From: Arthrobacter sp. MYb214
Lineage (GTDB): Bacteria; Actinomycetota; Actinomycetes; Actinomycetales; Micrococcaceae
Direction: 5' to 3'
Assembly (NCBI RefSeq): GCF_002979865.1
Contig: NZ_PCPZ01000010.1
Location: forward strand, 1 to 49,904
Length of the DNA: 49,904 nucleotides
Shown in pieces: positions 41,574 to 49,483 of the stretch (positions within the stretch are counted from its first letter, which is position 1; the number at the start of each line of letters is the position of its first letter). Position numbers and translations under genes: made by a program. The notes under the pieces were generated by a model. That model did no database searches, was not told the origin of the DNA, and worked only from the letters and a program-made list of their open reading frames with translations.

Positions 41574-41732
41574 CTAGCCGAACAGGCGCTTGAAGAAGCC
41601 CTTCTTCGGTTCGGCTTCGTGGCCCTGGCAACGGTCCTTATTGGGGACATTGCGCATAGTTGCTTCAACGTGCTGGCCGCAGCCAGCCCACGTGGTCTTC
41701 TGGCAGATCTTGCATTGAACCTGGCGGCACAT
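41574..41732 (-). CDS. Small cysteine-rich protein (52 aa), last gene of the sulfur operon
   Basis: Begins MCRQVQCKICQKTTWAGCGQH, and ends KKGFFKRLFG. Five cysteines (2, 7, 10, 18, 35) and His21 include a CKIC pair and a WAGCGQH motif, resembling a small zinc-ribbon or persulfide/metal carrier. AAGGA lies 7 nt before the ATG at 41732, and the gene starts 22 nt after the CstR-like regulator stop on the same strand, so it belongs to the same transcript. Too short for routine gene calling. Function unknown; the regulator and sulfur-transfer neighbours suggest a role in sulfur trafficking (inference). Confidence 0.78.
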   Translation of the reverse strand: MCRQVQCKICQKTTWAGCGQHVEATMRNVPNKDRCQGHEAEPKKGFFKRLFG

Positions 41733-41754
41733 AATTTTTTCCTTGGGGTAGTGG

Positions 41755-42033
41755 TTAGGACAGGGAGAGGAAGAGCTTTTCGAGTTCTTCGACGCTCAGG
41801 CCGTCTTCTTCCTCGGAAGCCTTCTCGGGATCGGCGATGCAGTACTGCATCGCGGTGGAGACAATGGCGAATCCGGCGCGGTCCAGCGCGGTGGAGACGG
41901 CGGCCAGCTGAGTGACTACCTCTTTGCACGAACCATCGGTTTCCACGGCGTTGATCACCGCATCAAGCTGGCCTCGGGCACGCTTAAGGCGGTTGAGGAT
42001 CCGCTTGCGGGTCGCTTCGTCAGCAGTGCGCAT
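41755..42033 (-). CDS. cstR: CsoR/RcnR-family sensor, CstR-like (persulfide type)
   Basis: 92 residues. In CsoR copper sensors the ligands are Cys36, His61 and Cys65; here Cys36 (GSCKEV) and Cys65 (MQYCI) are present but position 61 is Ala. Loss of the histidine with retention of the two cysteines is the hallmark of CstR, which senses sulfane sulfur by inter-subunit di- or trisulfide formation and does not bind copper. The N-terminal helix (RKRILNRLKRARGQLDAVINAVE) supplies the Arg/Lys residues for DNA binding. The ATG at 42033 has AAGGAG 6 nt upstream; an in-frame TTG one codon earlier is not used. It should repress the operon from the sites at 45273-45311. Confidence 0.9.
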   Translation of the reverse strand: MRTADEATRKRILNRLKRARGQLDAVINAVETDGSCKEVVTQLAAVSTALDRAGFAIVSTAMQYCIADPEKASEEEDGLSVEELEKLFLSLS

Positions 42034-42060
42034 CAATTTCTCCTTGGTACGGGTAGCGGG

Positions 42061-42405
42061 TTAGTCGTCTTCTGCAATTTCGGCATCCAGGTGTTTGAGT
42101 TGGACGAGCAACTGCTCCATAGCGCCAGAGCTCAACGCTCCGGGTTTTGAATGTACAAGTATCCCATCCTTGAACGCCATGAGCGTCGGTATGGATGCAA
42201 TCCGGGCTGCCTGCGCCAAATCCGGCTGGGTTTCGGTATTCACCTTGGCGAAGGCGATTTCAGGATGCGCCGCGGATACTTCGTCGAAAATCGGGGCAAA
42301 GCCGCGGCAAGGACCGCACCAAGGCGCCCAGAAATCCACGAGCACCAGCCGGTTCCTTGCGATGAACCCAGCGAAGTTCGAAGCTGACAATTCAAGCGGC
42401 TTCAT
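42061..42405 (-). CDS. Thioredoxin
   Basis: 114 residues with the redox site WAPWCGPCR (Cys30, Cys33), the preceding LVDFWA strand, and the cis-proline of SIPTLMAF. The gene overlaps the transporter gene by 4 nt (ATGA at 42402-42405); AAAGGAG is 6 nt before its ATG. An apparent much longer frame reaching back over the transporter gene is not coding. In this operon it likely reduces protein or low-molecular-weight persulfides, or regenerates the rhodaneses (inference). Confidence 0.95.
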   Translation of the reverse strand: MKPLELSASNFAGFIARNRLVLVDFWAPWCGPCRGFAPIFDEVSAAHPEIAFAKVNTETQPDLAQAARIASIPTLMAFKDGILVHSKPGALSSGAMEQLLVQLKHLDAEIAEDD

Positions 42406-43271
42406 CGGGTTTCTCCTTTCAGAACGAGCGGGCAGCGCGCCCCCATCGCCGGAATTTTGTTGCACAGCAGCACCAATGCGCCCGCGAGGGCTGCAACCGC
42501 AACTACGACCAGCCCGCCGGGAGCCGGTAGTTCCTGGCTGAGCACGAACACGCCCATGGCCAAGACGAAGTAGCCGAAACCCTTGCGCAAAGCGCGTTCG
42601 TCGATCCTGCGCGAAAGCCGTGCGCCGATCAACGAACCGAGGATCGCGGTGGTCGCCAGCCCTGCGGCCAGCGGCCAATCCAGTGCAACTGAATTCAACT
42701 GCCCGGCCAGGCCAGTGATCGAATTCAGGGTGATCACCAGCAGGGAGGTGCCCACCGCCTGTTGCACGGACAGCCCGGCCAGCAAAGCCAGTGCAGGGAC
42801 GAGCAGGAAACCGCCTCCGGCACCGACCAGGCCGGTGACCATGCCAATGCCCAAGCCGACCGGGGCGGACAGCCACAACGGCTGTGTTGCGCTGCCAGTG
42901 TTTTTCCGTCCGCGGATCATCCCGCGGGCACTGGCCAGCATGATGATCGCGAAACCGAGCATCAGCAGCTGGGCAGGGATCCCGCTGGCCAGCAGCCCGC
43001 CGCCAAAGGCGCCAAGCATGCTGGTGGACGCGAAGACCATCCCCTGTTTCCAACGCACATTGGCCTTGCGGGCATGCGGGATCAGGCTCGCTGCCGAGGT
43101 CGCACCGACCACCAGCAGGGAGGTGGCGATCGCTTCCTTGGCGGGCAACCCGGCTACATAGCTGAGCAGGGGAACCATCAGGATTGAACCGCCGCCGCCG
43201 AACAGTCCCAGGGACAGCCCGACGATGCTCGCTAGTGCAAGGGCCAGAACCAGCAGCGGTCCGAACTCCAT
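42402..43271 (-). CDS. TauE/SafE family sulfite/thiosulfate exporter
   Basis: 289 residues with about eight spans and the two-fold repeated TauE signatures SLGLFGGGGSILMVPLLSYVAGLPAKEAIATSLLVV and TGLVGAGGGFLLVPALALLAGLSVQQAVGTSLLVI. Such transporters export sulfite or sulfonates. Here the context (persulfide dioxygenase that generates sulfite, rhodanese that makes thiosulfate) strongly suggests sulfite or thiosulfate efflux. ATG at 43271, 3 nt after the rhodanese stop. Confidence 0.94.
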   Translation of the reverse strand: MEFGPLLVLALALASIVGLSLGLFGGGGSILMVPLLSYVAGLPAKEAIATSLLVVGATSAASLIPHARKANVRWKQGMVFASTSMLGAFGGGLLASGIPAQLLMLGFAIIMLASARGMIRGRKNTGSATQPLWLSAPVGLGIGMVTGLVGAGGGFLLVPALALLAGLSVQQAVGTSLLVITLNSITGLAGQLNSVALDWPLAAGLATTAILGSLIGARLSRRIDERALRKGFGYFVLAMGVFVLSQELPAPGGLVVVAVAALAGALVLLCNKIPAMGARCPLVLKGETR

Positions 43272-43274
43272 GGC

Positions 43275-43814
43275 CTACTTCTTTACTTTGTTCCAGGGCA
43301 TCTTGCCCAAGAAGCTGATCATCGGGCAAGAATCCCGCAGGGCTGAGAACACCAGTCCGCCACCGATGGCCGCCGAAAGATAGGCGAACTTCGGGGAGAT
43401 GAACTTCGCTCCGAGCAACCCGGCGAGCACCACGGAACCTGCGGTCATGCGCATCTGGCGGTCCAGCGCCCAACGCTGCACGCCGCGCACCATGGTGCCG
43501 CCGGCATTTTCGTAGGCGGTGACGCCGCCAAGCAGTACCGTGCTGTGCTCGATCTGCTGCTCCTGCAGGGCACGCTGCGCCTTGGAAGCACGGTTGCCGC
43601 TGTGGCAGATCAGCACCGGCTTGCCTGGAATCTTGGCGAGCACCTCGGTGGCGTTGGCGGTGAATTCTTCGAGCGGCACGTTGTACGAGCCGGGAATGTG
43701 GAGGGTTTCGAATTCGCCCGCGGTGCGCACGTCAATCAAGGCGAGGTCCGTGTCGGGGGCTTCCACCAGGCATTTAAGTGCTTCGGCGTCCATGGTGGTC
43801 AAAGGGGTAGTCAT
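43275..43814 (-). CDS. Rhodanese-DUF2892 membrane protein (YgaP-like)
   Basis: 179 residues. Residues 1-110 form a rhodanese domain with the active-site loop CHSGNRAS (Cys70); residues 115-165 hold two hydrophobic segments of the DUF2892 module (SVVLAGLLGAKFI, YLSAAIGGGLVFSAL). The same arrangement is found in E. coli YgaP, a membrane-bound sulfur transferase. A second cysteine (SCPMI near the C-terminus) could take sulfur on. It lies 32 nt after the dioxygenase-fusion gene and 3 nt before the exporter. Confidence 0.93.
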   Translation of the reverse strand: MTTPLTTMDAEALKCLVEAPDTDLALIDVRTAGEFETLHIPGSYNVPLEEFTANATEVLAKIPGKPVLICHSGNRASKAQRALQEQQIEHSTVLLGGVTAYENAGGTMVRGVQRWALDRQMRMTAGSVVLAGLLGAKFISPKFAYLSAAIGGGLVFSALRDSCPMISFLGKMPWNKVKK

Positions 43815-43846
43815 TGAATGCAGTTCAGCTTTCGTGGCGGGGGTGG

Positions 43847-45232
43847 CTAGTTGGCGAAGGAGGACCAGCCGAGGTAGCTGCCCTCAAGCTCGACGACGTT
43901 GTAGCCGGCATCGCGCAGTGCGCTGGCGGCCACGGCATTGCGCATGCCGCTTTGGCAGTAGGTGACGATGGTGCCGCCGGCGGGCAGCTGATCGAGATTC
44001 CACAACACCCGTCCCCCGGACAGCTGCTTGGCGCCCGGGATATGCCCGGCGGCGAACTCGGTCTTGTTGCGGACATCCAGCAGCATCTCGTACTCGAAAT
44101 CGTCCAGCTGTGCCGGGGTGATCGACTTCGGCTTCACCGTTGGCAGGCCTTCCAAGCTGGTGGTGAAACCCTTGACCGCGTCGATGCCCACGCGCATTAG
44201 GTGGGCGCGGATCGTCGCGGCGTGTTCGCCGGTCTCGGCCAGCACGATCAGGGCGCGTTGGTCCTTTTCCGGATCGTAGGCCCAGGCGCCGAAGCTGGCG
44301 GTCTTCGCCGTACCCGGGATGGACAGCGCGCCGGGAACGGTGCCTGCGGCGATCTGGGTGTGCCCACGGGTATCGACGAGCACCGAGACCCCCGCCTCCA
44401 GCTGCTGGAGGAGCTGCTGGACGGGTATTTCAGCTAGGGGGTCGAGCTGGCCCAGGATGGCTGGGCCCAGGCGGTTCTGCCGCTTCATGCGGCCGAAGTA
44501 GGCGTGGGCGTCGGGCTGGCCGTTGAGCAGTTCGGCGATGAAGCCGTCCTGGTCGTCGTTGGCCAGGTAGGTGCTCCACCAGGCGAACTCGCGTTCGTAG
44601 CCCAACGTGGTGGAAGGGACCGCGCCCAGCGCTTTGCCGCAGGCGCTGCCCGAGCCGTGGCCTGGATGCACCTGGATGTAATCGGGCAATTCTGCCAGGG
44701 TTTTATTCAGCGAAGCAAAGAGATCGCGGGCGCCTTCGAAGCGGGTATCGACACCGCCGGCGGCCTCGTCCAGCAAATCCGGACGGCCTAGGTCGCCGGC
44801 GAAGATGAAGTCGCCGGAGAGCAGGTAGCCAGGGTCTTGGCTGAAGGCTCCGTCGGTGATGGCGTAAGCCAGGTGCTCCGGGGTGTGGCCCGGGGTGTGG
44901 CGGGCGGCGATGCGCAGGTTGCCCAGCGTGATGATATCGCCATCCATCAAACGTTCTGCCTCGAATCCGTACTGCCAATCTTTGCCGCCCTCGCCCGAAA
45001 CGTAGCTGGTGGCGCCGGTGGCGGCGGCTAGTTCGCGGGTTCCGGAAAGGTAGTCGGCGTGGATGTGGGTTTCAGCGACGGCCGTGATGCGCATGCCGTG
45101 CTTGGCAGCCAGGGCAAGGTAGTCGGCGATGTCGCGGCGCGCGTCGACCACGAGAGCTTCGCCTTTGGCCTGGCAGCCGATGAAGTAGCTGGCCTGCGCG
45201 AGATCTTCGTCGTAGAGGCGTTCAAGCAGCAT
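43847..45232 (-). CDS. Persulfide dioxygenase-rhodanese fusion (CstB-like)
   Basis: 461 residues, three modules. 1-245: ETHE1-type non-heme iron persulfide dioxygenase with THIHAD (His56, His58, Asp60), TPGHT (His116) and SGD (Asp141). 275-365: rhodanese-like domain without the active cysteine. 370-461: active rhodanese with CQSGMRNA (Cys426). Cysteines 20 (GCQAKGE), 198 (SACGK) and 426 correspond to those I recall as conserved in Staphylococcus CstB, which turns persulfides into thiosulfate. AAAGGA lies 7 nt before the ATG. First gene of the operon; its promoter has two CstR-type operators. Confidence 0.93.
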   Translation of the reverse strand: MLLERLYDEDLAQASYFIGCQAKGEALVVDARRDIADYLALAAKHGMRITAVAETHIHADYLSGTRELAAATGATSYVSGEGGKDWQYGFEAERLMDGDIITLGNLRIAARHTPGHTPEHLAYAITDGAFSQDPGYLLSGDFIFAGDLGRPDLLDEAAGGVDTRFEGARDLFASLNKTLAELPDYIQVHPGHGSGSACGKALGAVPSTTLGYEREFAWWSTYLANDDQDGFIAELLNGQPDAHAYFGRMKRQNRLGPAILGQLDPLAEIPVQQLLQQLEAGVSVLVDTRGHTQIAAGTVPGALSIPGTAKTASFGAWAYDPEKDQRALIVLAETGEHAATIRAHLMRVGIDAVKGFTTSLEGLPTVKPKSITPAQLDDFEYEMLLDVRNKTEFAAGHIPGAKQLSGGRVLWNLDQLPAGGTIVTYCQSGMRNAVAASALRDAGYNVVELEGSYLGWSSFAN

Positions 45233-45272
45233 GGTTGGTTCCTTTCAAGGTGGATTGGAACCAGACTAGTCT

Positions 45273-45288
45273 ATACCCCCGGGGGTAT
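45273..45288 (-). promoter_or_regulatory. CstR/CsoR-type operator 1
   Basis: ATACCCCCGGGGGTAT, a perfect 16-bp palindrome between the -35 element and the cstB-like gene start, matching the ATACCCC...GGGGTAT pattern known for CstR/CsoR sites. Confidence 0.88.
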
Positions 45289-45293
45289 GTCAA
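45288..45293 (-). promoter_or_regulatory. -35 element of the sulfur operon promoter
   Basis: TTGACA on the minus strand, consensus at all six positions, exactly between the two operators. A -10 such as ACTAGT or TAGTCT would follow with a 17-19 bp spacer that covers operator 1. Confidence 0.6.
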
Positions 45294-45295
45294 AA

Positions 45296-45311
45296 ATACG
45301 GGTGGGGGTAT
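45296..45311 (-). promoter_or_regulatory. CstR/CsoR-type operator 2
   Basis: ATACGGGTGGGGGTAT, same 16-bp length and same ATAC/GTAT ends, with G-rich centre; it starts 23 bp from operator 1, about two helical turns, upstream of the -35 box. Confidence 0.75.
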
Positions 45312-45351
45312 GTGCGGAGGCCCGCAATGCCGCTAGGTGGGAAAGGTGTTT

Positions 45352-45804
45352 TTATGCCCGGGTGAAAGTGCGCAGCCAGCCGGTTAGCCGCAGCTGCTCC
45401 GCGGGGTCCAAGGTTGCCAATAGCTGCAGGGTGCCGTCGTCTGCGGGGCGCAGAATACCCAGGTGATCGGCTGGAACATCGGACATCGCCTCACCAGCCG
45501 GGGAATCGGGCGATGCGCTCGCCGCCCTGGAGATGAAGACCTCGTCGGGTGAACCGTTCCAACCCTCGAGGATCGAGATGGTGCCTTCCAGCAGGCGCAG
45601 GGCCTCGTGCGCGTGGATCCATGCGGTGGCATCCTTGGCAGCCAGCTCGAACCCGGCTTCGGGAACAATCTTTCGCAGGCCCGTGGCCAGGACGCGCGCT
45701 TTCGCGCTGAGCCCCTCGGCCTGGAAGGCGGCTACCGCATCCAGGCGCTGTGTCATGCGCGCGAAGTCCTGCTCAATGCTTTTCCTGCTTGCGAAAATGC
45801 CCAT
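45352..45804 (-). CDS. Hypothetical protein downstream of the GntR regulator
   Basis: 150 residues beginning MGIFASRKSIEQDFARM, helical, with a linker of Ser/Pro/Ala (about residues 95-110) and a C-terminal segment TLDPAEQLRLTGWLRTF. No family recognised. The ATG at 45804 is 4 nt after the GntR stop; AGGAG is only 1 nt upstream of it, so another start is possible, but coupling to the regulator is likely. An in-frame longer reading into the regulator gene is not coding. Its link to lactate metabolism is unknown. Confidence 0.62.
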   Translation of the reverse strand: MGIFASRKSIEQDFARMTQRLDAVAAFQAEGLSAKARVLATGLRKIVPEAGFELAAKDATAWIHAHEALRLLEGTISILEGWNGSPDEVFISRAASASPDSPAGEAMSDVPADHLGILRPADDGTLQLLATLDPAEQLRLTGWLRTFTRA

Positions 45805-45808
45805 GCTC

Positions 45809-46477
45809 CTATCTTCGCCTACCTTGCGAAAGGCTGTCGAGGTGCTCGGCCAATCGGGTGCTGGCGCGGGAGAGGTGCTGGGCCAAAACCTCTGCCGCGC
45901 CCTGGGCATCGCCGGCGGCGATGCATTCGAGCAGGCGTTCATGTTCGCTGGCGATGTCCGCGGTGTTCAGCAGCGTTGCATCCTGGACGTGGGTCATGCA
46001 CAGGCGGATCTCATCGCTGAGCTGGCCGTAGATTGCGCTGGTACGGGTCGAATCCAGGGCCTGGACCAGTGCGGAGTGGAAGCGGACATCCGGATTGACG
46101 ATCTGGATCGGGGAAGCATCGCGCAGTGCGGTGATTTCGGCATTGGCCTCGCGTGCAGCTTCCGGGACCTGTCCGGTGCTGGCCAGCAGCCGCACGGCCT
46201 CTGCTTCGATGATGGCGCGGGTGCGGTAGATGTCGCGGGCGTCGGCGGATGAGAGCAGCGTGACTTTCGCGCTCTGATGCGCGTTGCGCGTCAGCAGGCC
46301 GCTGGCAACGAGGTTCTCCAGCGCGGCCTTGGCGGTTGGCCGGGCCACTTCATAGTGCGCGGCGACGTCCACTTCGCCCAGCGGGGTGCCGGGAGACAGT
46401 TCCCCGCTGAAAATCCGGGCACGCAGGGACTTGACGACGGCCTGAACCACGGAAACCACACCTAAACGGGCCGCCAT
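45809..46477 (-). CDS. GntR family regulator, FadR/FCD subfamily
   Basis: 222 residues. N-terminal winged helix (residues 8-70: VKSLRARIFSGELSPGTPLGEVDVAAHYEVARPTAKAALENLVASGLL) and C-terminal FCD helical ligand domain with metal/ligand residues (DVRFHSALVQAL, SEHERLLECI; His residues typical of carboxylate-binding FCD members). Divergent from the D-lactate-type dehydrogenase gene, 130 bp away. It should bind the nested palindrome between the genes and respond to lactate or a related 2-hydroxy acid (inference from neighbour and family, e.g. LldR). Confidence 0.93.
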   Translation of the reverse strand: MAARLGVVSVVQAVVKSLRARIFSGELSPGTPLGEVDVAAHYEVARPTAKAALENLVASGLLTRNAHQSAKVTLLSSADARDIYRTRAIIEAEAVRLLASTGQVPEAAREANAEITALRDASPIQIVNPDVRFHSALVQALDSTRTSAIYGQLSDEIRLCMTHVQDATLLNTADIASEHERLLECIAAGDAQGAAEVLAQHLSRASTRLAEHLDSLSQGRRR

Positions 46478-46510
46478 CAGGGTCCTTTCGAGCCGCGGAA
46501 AATTTACCTA

Positions 46511-46553
46511 ACAAGTATCCCATGAATAGTACTACTATGGCTTGTGTACTTGT
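46511..46553. promoter_or_regulatory. Nested symmetric palindrome in the gntR-dehydrogenase divergent region
   Basis: ACAAGTA (46511-46517), 8 bp, ATAGTA-C-TACTAT (46526-46538), 8 bp, TACTTGT (46547-46553). Both inverted repeats share the same centre at 46532. The gene starts are 34 bp (gntR) and 55 bp (dehydrogenase) away. A dimer of dimers of the GntR protein is the likely ligand. Confidence 0.7.
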
Positions 46554-46607
46554 AAGACAATTTCCGTATTCGGCAAGCGCCGCTTGCCAACTGCACAGGA
46601 GCGCACC

Positions 46608-49439
46608 ATGGCATTGAGCACGCCAGCACTCGGAGAAACGACGGTTTCATCCGGCATCCTCGATCTGGTCGGCGACCAGGATCGCGTCAAGACCCGATCC
46701 ATCGACCGCGTTGCCTACGCCTCGGATGCCTCGCACTACCTGTACACGCCGCAAGCTGTCGTGCTGGCCAAGGACGCCGCGGAAGTCTCCGCGCTGCTGG
46801 CTGCGGCCGCGCGCGGCAACCAGCCGGTCACCCTGCGCTCGGGCGGCACCTCGCTGGCCGGGCAAGCCAGTGGCGACGGACTGATGATTGATGTGCGCCG
46901 CAACTTCCGCGGCATCACCGTGCTCGATAACGGAGCGCGCGTGCGCGTGCAGCCCGGTGCCACCGTCCGCCAGGTCAACGCGCGCCTGGCCGTCTATGGC
47001 AGCAAGCTGGGGCCGGATCCGGCCAGCGAGGCGGCCTGCACCATCGGAGGCGTGATCGCGAACAACTCCTCGGGCATGGCCTGCGGCACCGAATTCAACA
47101 CCTACCGCACCCTGGAATCCATGACTTTCGTGCTCCCCTCGGGCACCATGATCGACACCGCGGATCCACAGGCCGACCGCAAGCTGGCCGCCGCTGAACC
47201 GCAACTGGTCGCCACGCTGGACAAGCTGGGCCAGCGCGTGCGCAGCAACCCGGCCTCGGTCGCCAAGATCGAGAAGCACTTCGCGCTGAAGAACACCATG
47301 GGCTACGGCATTAACGCCTTCCTGGACTACGACACCCCGGCAGAGCTGATGGCCCACCTGATCATCGGCTCCGAGGGCACCCTGGCGTTCGTCGCCGAGG
47401 CCGTCTTCCGCACCGTGCCGATCCGCAAGCTGGCCATCGCCACCTTGGCCGTCTTCGATAACCTGGATCTGGCCACCCGGGCGCTGCCTGAACTCGTGGA
47501 TTCCGGCGCCGCCACCCTGGAACTGATGGATTCCACCTCGCTGCGCGTGGGCCAGTCGCTGCCCGGCGTGCCGGATGCCATCATGGGCTTCGACGTCGAC
47601 CAGCAGGCCGCCTTGCTGGTCGAATACCATGCGGACACCGAAGAGGAACTGGCCGGGCTGCGCTCCGCCGGCCAGTCGCTGCTCGACGCATCGGCATTGC
47701 GCGCCCCAGCGGTGCTGTCCCCAGATGCGAAGAACCGCCAGGCCGCGTGGAAGTTCCGCAAGGGCCTGTATGCTTCGGTAGCCGGTGCCCGCGCCACAGG
47801 CACCACCGCGCTGCTCGAAGACGTCGTGGTCCCGGTAGAGTCCCTGGCCGAAACCTGCGACAGCCTGCAGGAGCTGTTCACCGAGTACGGCTACGCGGAT
47901 TCGGTGATCTTCGGCCACGCCAAGGACGGCAACATCCACTTCATGCTCACCGACCGTTTCGAAGGCGATGCGGCGTTGAACCGGTACAACTCCTTCAACG
48001 ACAAGATGGTCCAGCTGATTCTGGACAAGGACGGCAACCTCAAGGCGGAGCACGGCACCGGCCGCGCCATGGCGCCGTTCGTGCGCGCGCAGTACGGCGA
48101 TGAGCTCTACGAGGTGCACCTGGAGCTGAAAGCCGCCTGCGACCCGCGCCTGATGATGAACCCCGGGGTGATCATCGACGAAGACCACGCCGCGCACATC
48201 CGCAACATCAAGCTCAACGAGACCATCGAGATCGAGGCCGACCACTGCGTGGAATGCGGCTATTGCGAGCCGGTCTGCCCGTCCAAGGACCTGACCCTGA
48301 CCCCGCGCCAGCGCATCGTCGTGCGCCGGGCCATCGCCAAGGCCGAGGCCGAGGGCAACGCCGAGCTGGCGGCCGAACTGGAGCGCGACTACGAATACAA
48401 CGGCGTGCAGACCTGTGCCGTGGACGGCATGTGCGTCACCGCCTGCCCGGTGGGCATCAACACCGGCCTGCTGGTCAAGCGCCTGCGCCGCGAAGACGCG
48501 CACCCGGTCCTGGAAGCCGGCTTCAAGGCCGCAGCCAAGGGATGGGGACCTGCCACGCGCGCTGGTTCGCTGGCCCTGAGCATCGCCGATAAATTCCCTG
48601 CTTCGCTGGTCCGCGGTGCCACCGATGCTGCGCGCAAGTTGGTCAGCACCGACACCATGCCACGTTACGATGCCGACCTGCCCGGCGGTGGCAAGGCGCG
48701 CAAGCCCATGGCCGGCAACTTGGGTGCAGCTGGCACCGAGCCGCTGGCCATCTACCTGCCAGCCTGCGTGAATTCGATGTTCGGCCCTGCAGGAGATGGG
48801 GAAGGAGTTGCCCCGGCGTTCACCAAGCTGCTGCACGCTGCTGGCGTCTCGGTTTACGTCCCCGAGGGCATTGAATCCACCTGCTGCGGTACCCCGTGGA
48901 CTTCCAAGGGCTACGAACAGGGCCATGAGGTCATGGGCCAGCGCGTGCTGGAAGAAGTCCGTGCGGCCATGCCGGGCAAGGTCCTGCCGATCATCTCCGA
49001 TGCCTCCAGCTGCACCGAAGGCTTTGCGCATACCCTGGCCGAGCATGGCTACGAAGTGGTTGACCTGCTGGCGTTCACTTCGCAGCACTTGCTGGAGAAG
49101 CTGCCAGCGCTCGAGAAGATCTGCTCGGTCACCTTGCACCCAACCTGCTCGTCCACGCAGATGGGCCTGAACCCGGACATGCAGAAGATCGCAGAGGCTG
49201 TGGCAGATACCGTGAACACCCCGGTGAACTGGGGCTGCTGTGGTTTTGCCGGTGACCGCGGCATGCTGCATCCGGAGCTGACCGAGTCGGCTACCGCTCG
49301 CGAAGCTGCCGAGGTTCGTGAACTGGATGCGCAGGAACACGCTTCGTGCAACCGCACCTGTGAACTGGGCATGACCCGTGCGACGGGCAAGGAATACCGC
49401 CACATCGTTGAACTGCTGGCAGACGCCGCCAGCAAGTAG
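46608..49439 (+). CDS. FAD-binding and Fe-S-binding dehydrogenase (D-lactate/2-hydroxy-acid type)
   Basis: 943 residues. FAD domain of the PCMH/GlcD type (about 30-560) with VTLRSGGTSLAGQASGDGLMID and FGHAKDGNIHFML; two 4Fe-4S clusters bound by Cys547, 550, 553, 557 (CVECGYCEPVCP) and Cys603, 609, 613 (CAVDGMCVTACP); then CCG domains typical of LutA/GlpC (PACVNSMFG, CCGTPWTSKGY, LHPTCSS, CCGFAGDRG). It combines in one chain what LutABC or GlcDEF split, and resembles YdiJ-type D-2-hydroxy acid dehydrogenases. The ATG at 46608 (AGGAG at 46597-46601) is preferred over an in-frame TTG/GTG region at 46542. Terminated by a 15-bp hairpin. Electrons would go to menaquinone. Confidence 0.93.
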   Translation: MALSTPALGETTVSSGILDLVGDQDRVKTRSIDRVAYASDASHYLYTPQAVVLAKDAAEVSALLAAAARGNQPVTLRSGGTSLAGQASGDGLMIDVRRNFRGITVLDNGARVRVQPGATVRQVNARLAVYGSKLGPDPASEAACTIGGVIANNSSGMACGTEFNTYRTLESMTFVLPSGTMIDTADPQADRKLAAAEPQLVATLDKLGQRVRSNPASVAKIEKHFALKNTMGYGINAFLDYDTPAELMAHLIIGSEGTLAFVAEAVFRTVPIRKLAIATLAVFDNLDLATRALPELVDSGAATLELMDSTSLRVGQSLPGVPDAIMGFDVDQQAALLVEYHADTEEELAGLRSAGQSLLDASALRAPAVLSPDAKNRQAAWKFRKGLYASVAGARATGTTALLEDVVVPVESLAETCDSLQELFTEYGYADSVIFGHAKDGNIHFMLTDRFEGDAALNRYNSFNDKMVQLILDKDGNLKAEHGTGRAMAPFVRAQYGDELYEVHLELKAACDPRLMMNPGVIIDEDHAAHIRNIKLNETIEIEADHCVECGYCEPVCPSKDLTLTPRQRIVVRRAIAKAEAEGNAELAAELERDYEYNGVQTCAVDGMCVTACPVGINTGLLVKRLRREDAHPVLEAGFKAAAKGWGPATRAGSLALSIADKFPASLVRGATDAARKLVSTDTMPRYDADLPGGGKARKPMAGNLGAAGTEPLAIYLPACVNSMFGPAGDGEGVAPAFTKLLHAAGVSVYVPEGIESTCCGTPWTSKGYEQGHEVMGQRVLEEVRAAMPGKVLPIISDASSCTEGFAHTLAEHGYEVVDLLAFTSQHLLEKLPALEKICSVTLHPTCSSTQMGLNPDMQKIAEAVADTVNTPVNWGCCGFAGDRGMLHPELTESATAREAAEVRELDAQEHASCNRTCELGMTRATGKEYRHIVELLADAASK

Positions 49440-49449
49440 AGGTCGGAGC

Positions 49450-49483
49450 AAAGCCGCTTGGAAAGTAGTTTCCAGGCGGCTTT
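49450..49483 (+). terminator. Terminator of the dehydrogenase gene
   Basis: AAAGCCGC (49450-49457) pairs with GCGGCTTT (49476-49483), extended by TTGGAAA/TTTCCA around GTAG, 11 nt after the stop. Confidence 0.88.

Noticed and set aside
42406-43473. Long frame fused to the thioredoxin N-terminus
   Set aside because: It reads the transporter and rhodanese genes in another frame; thioredoxin has its own ATG and ribosome site at 42405.
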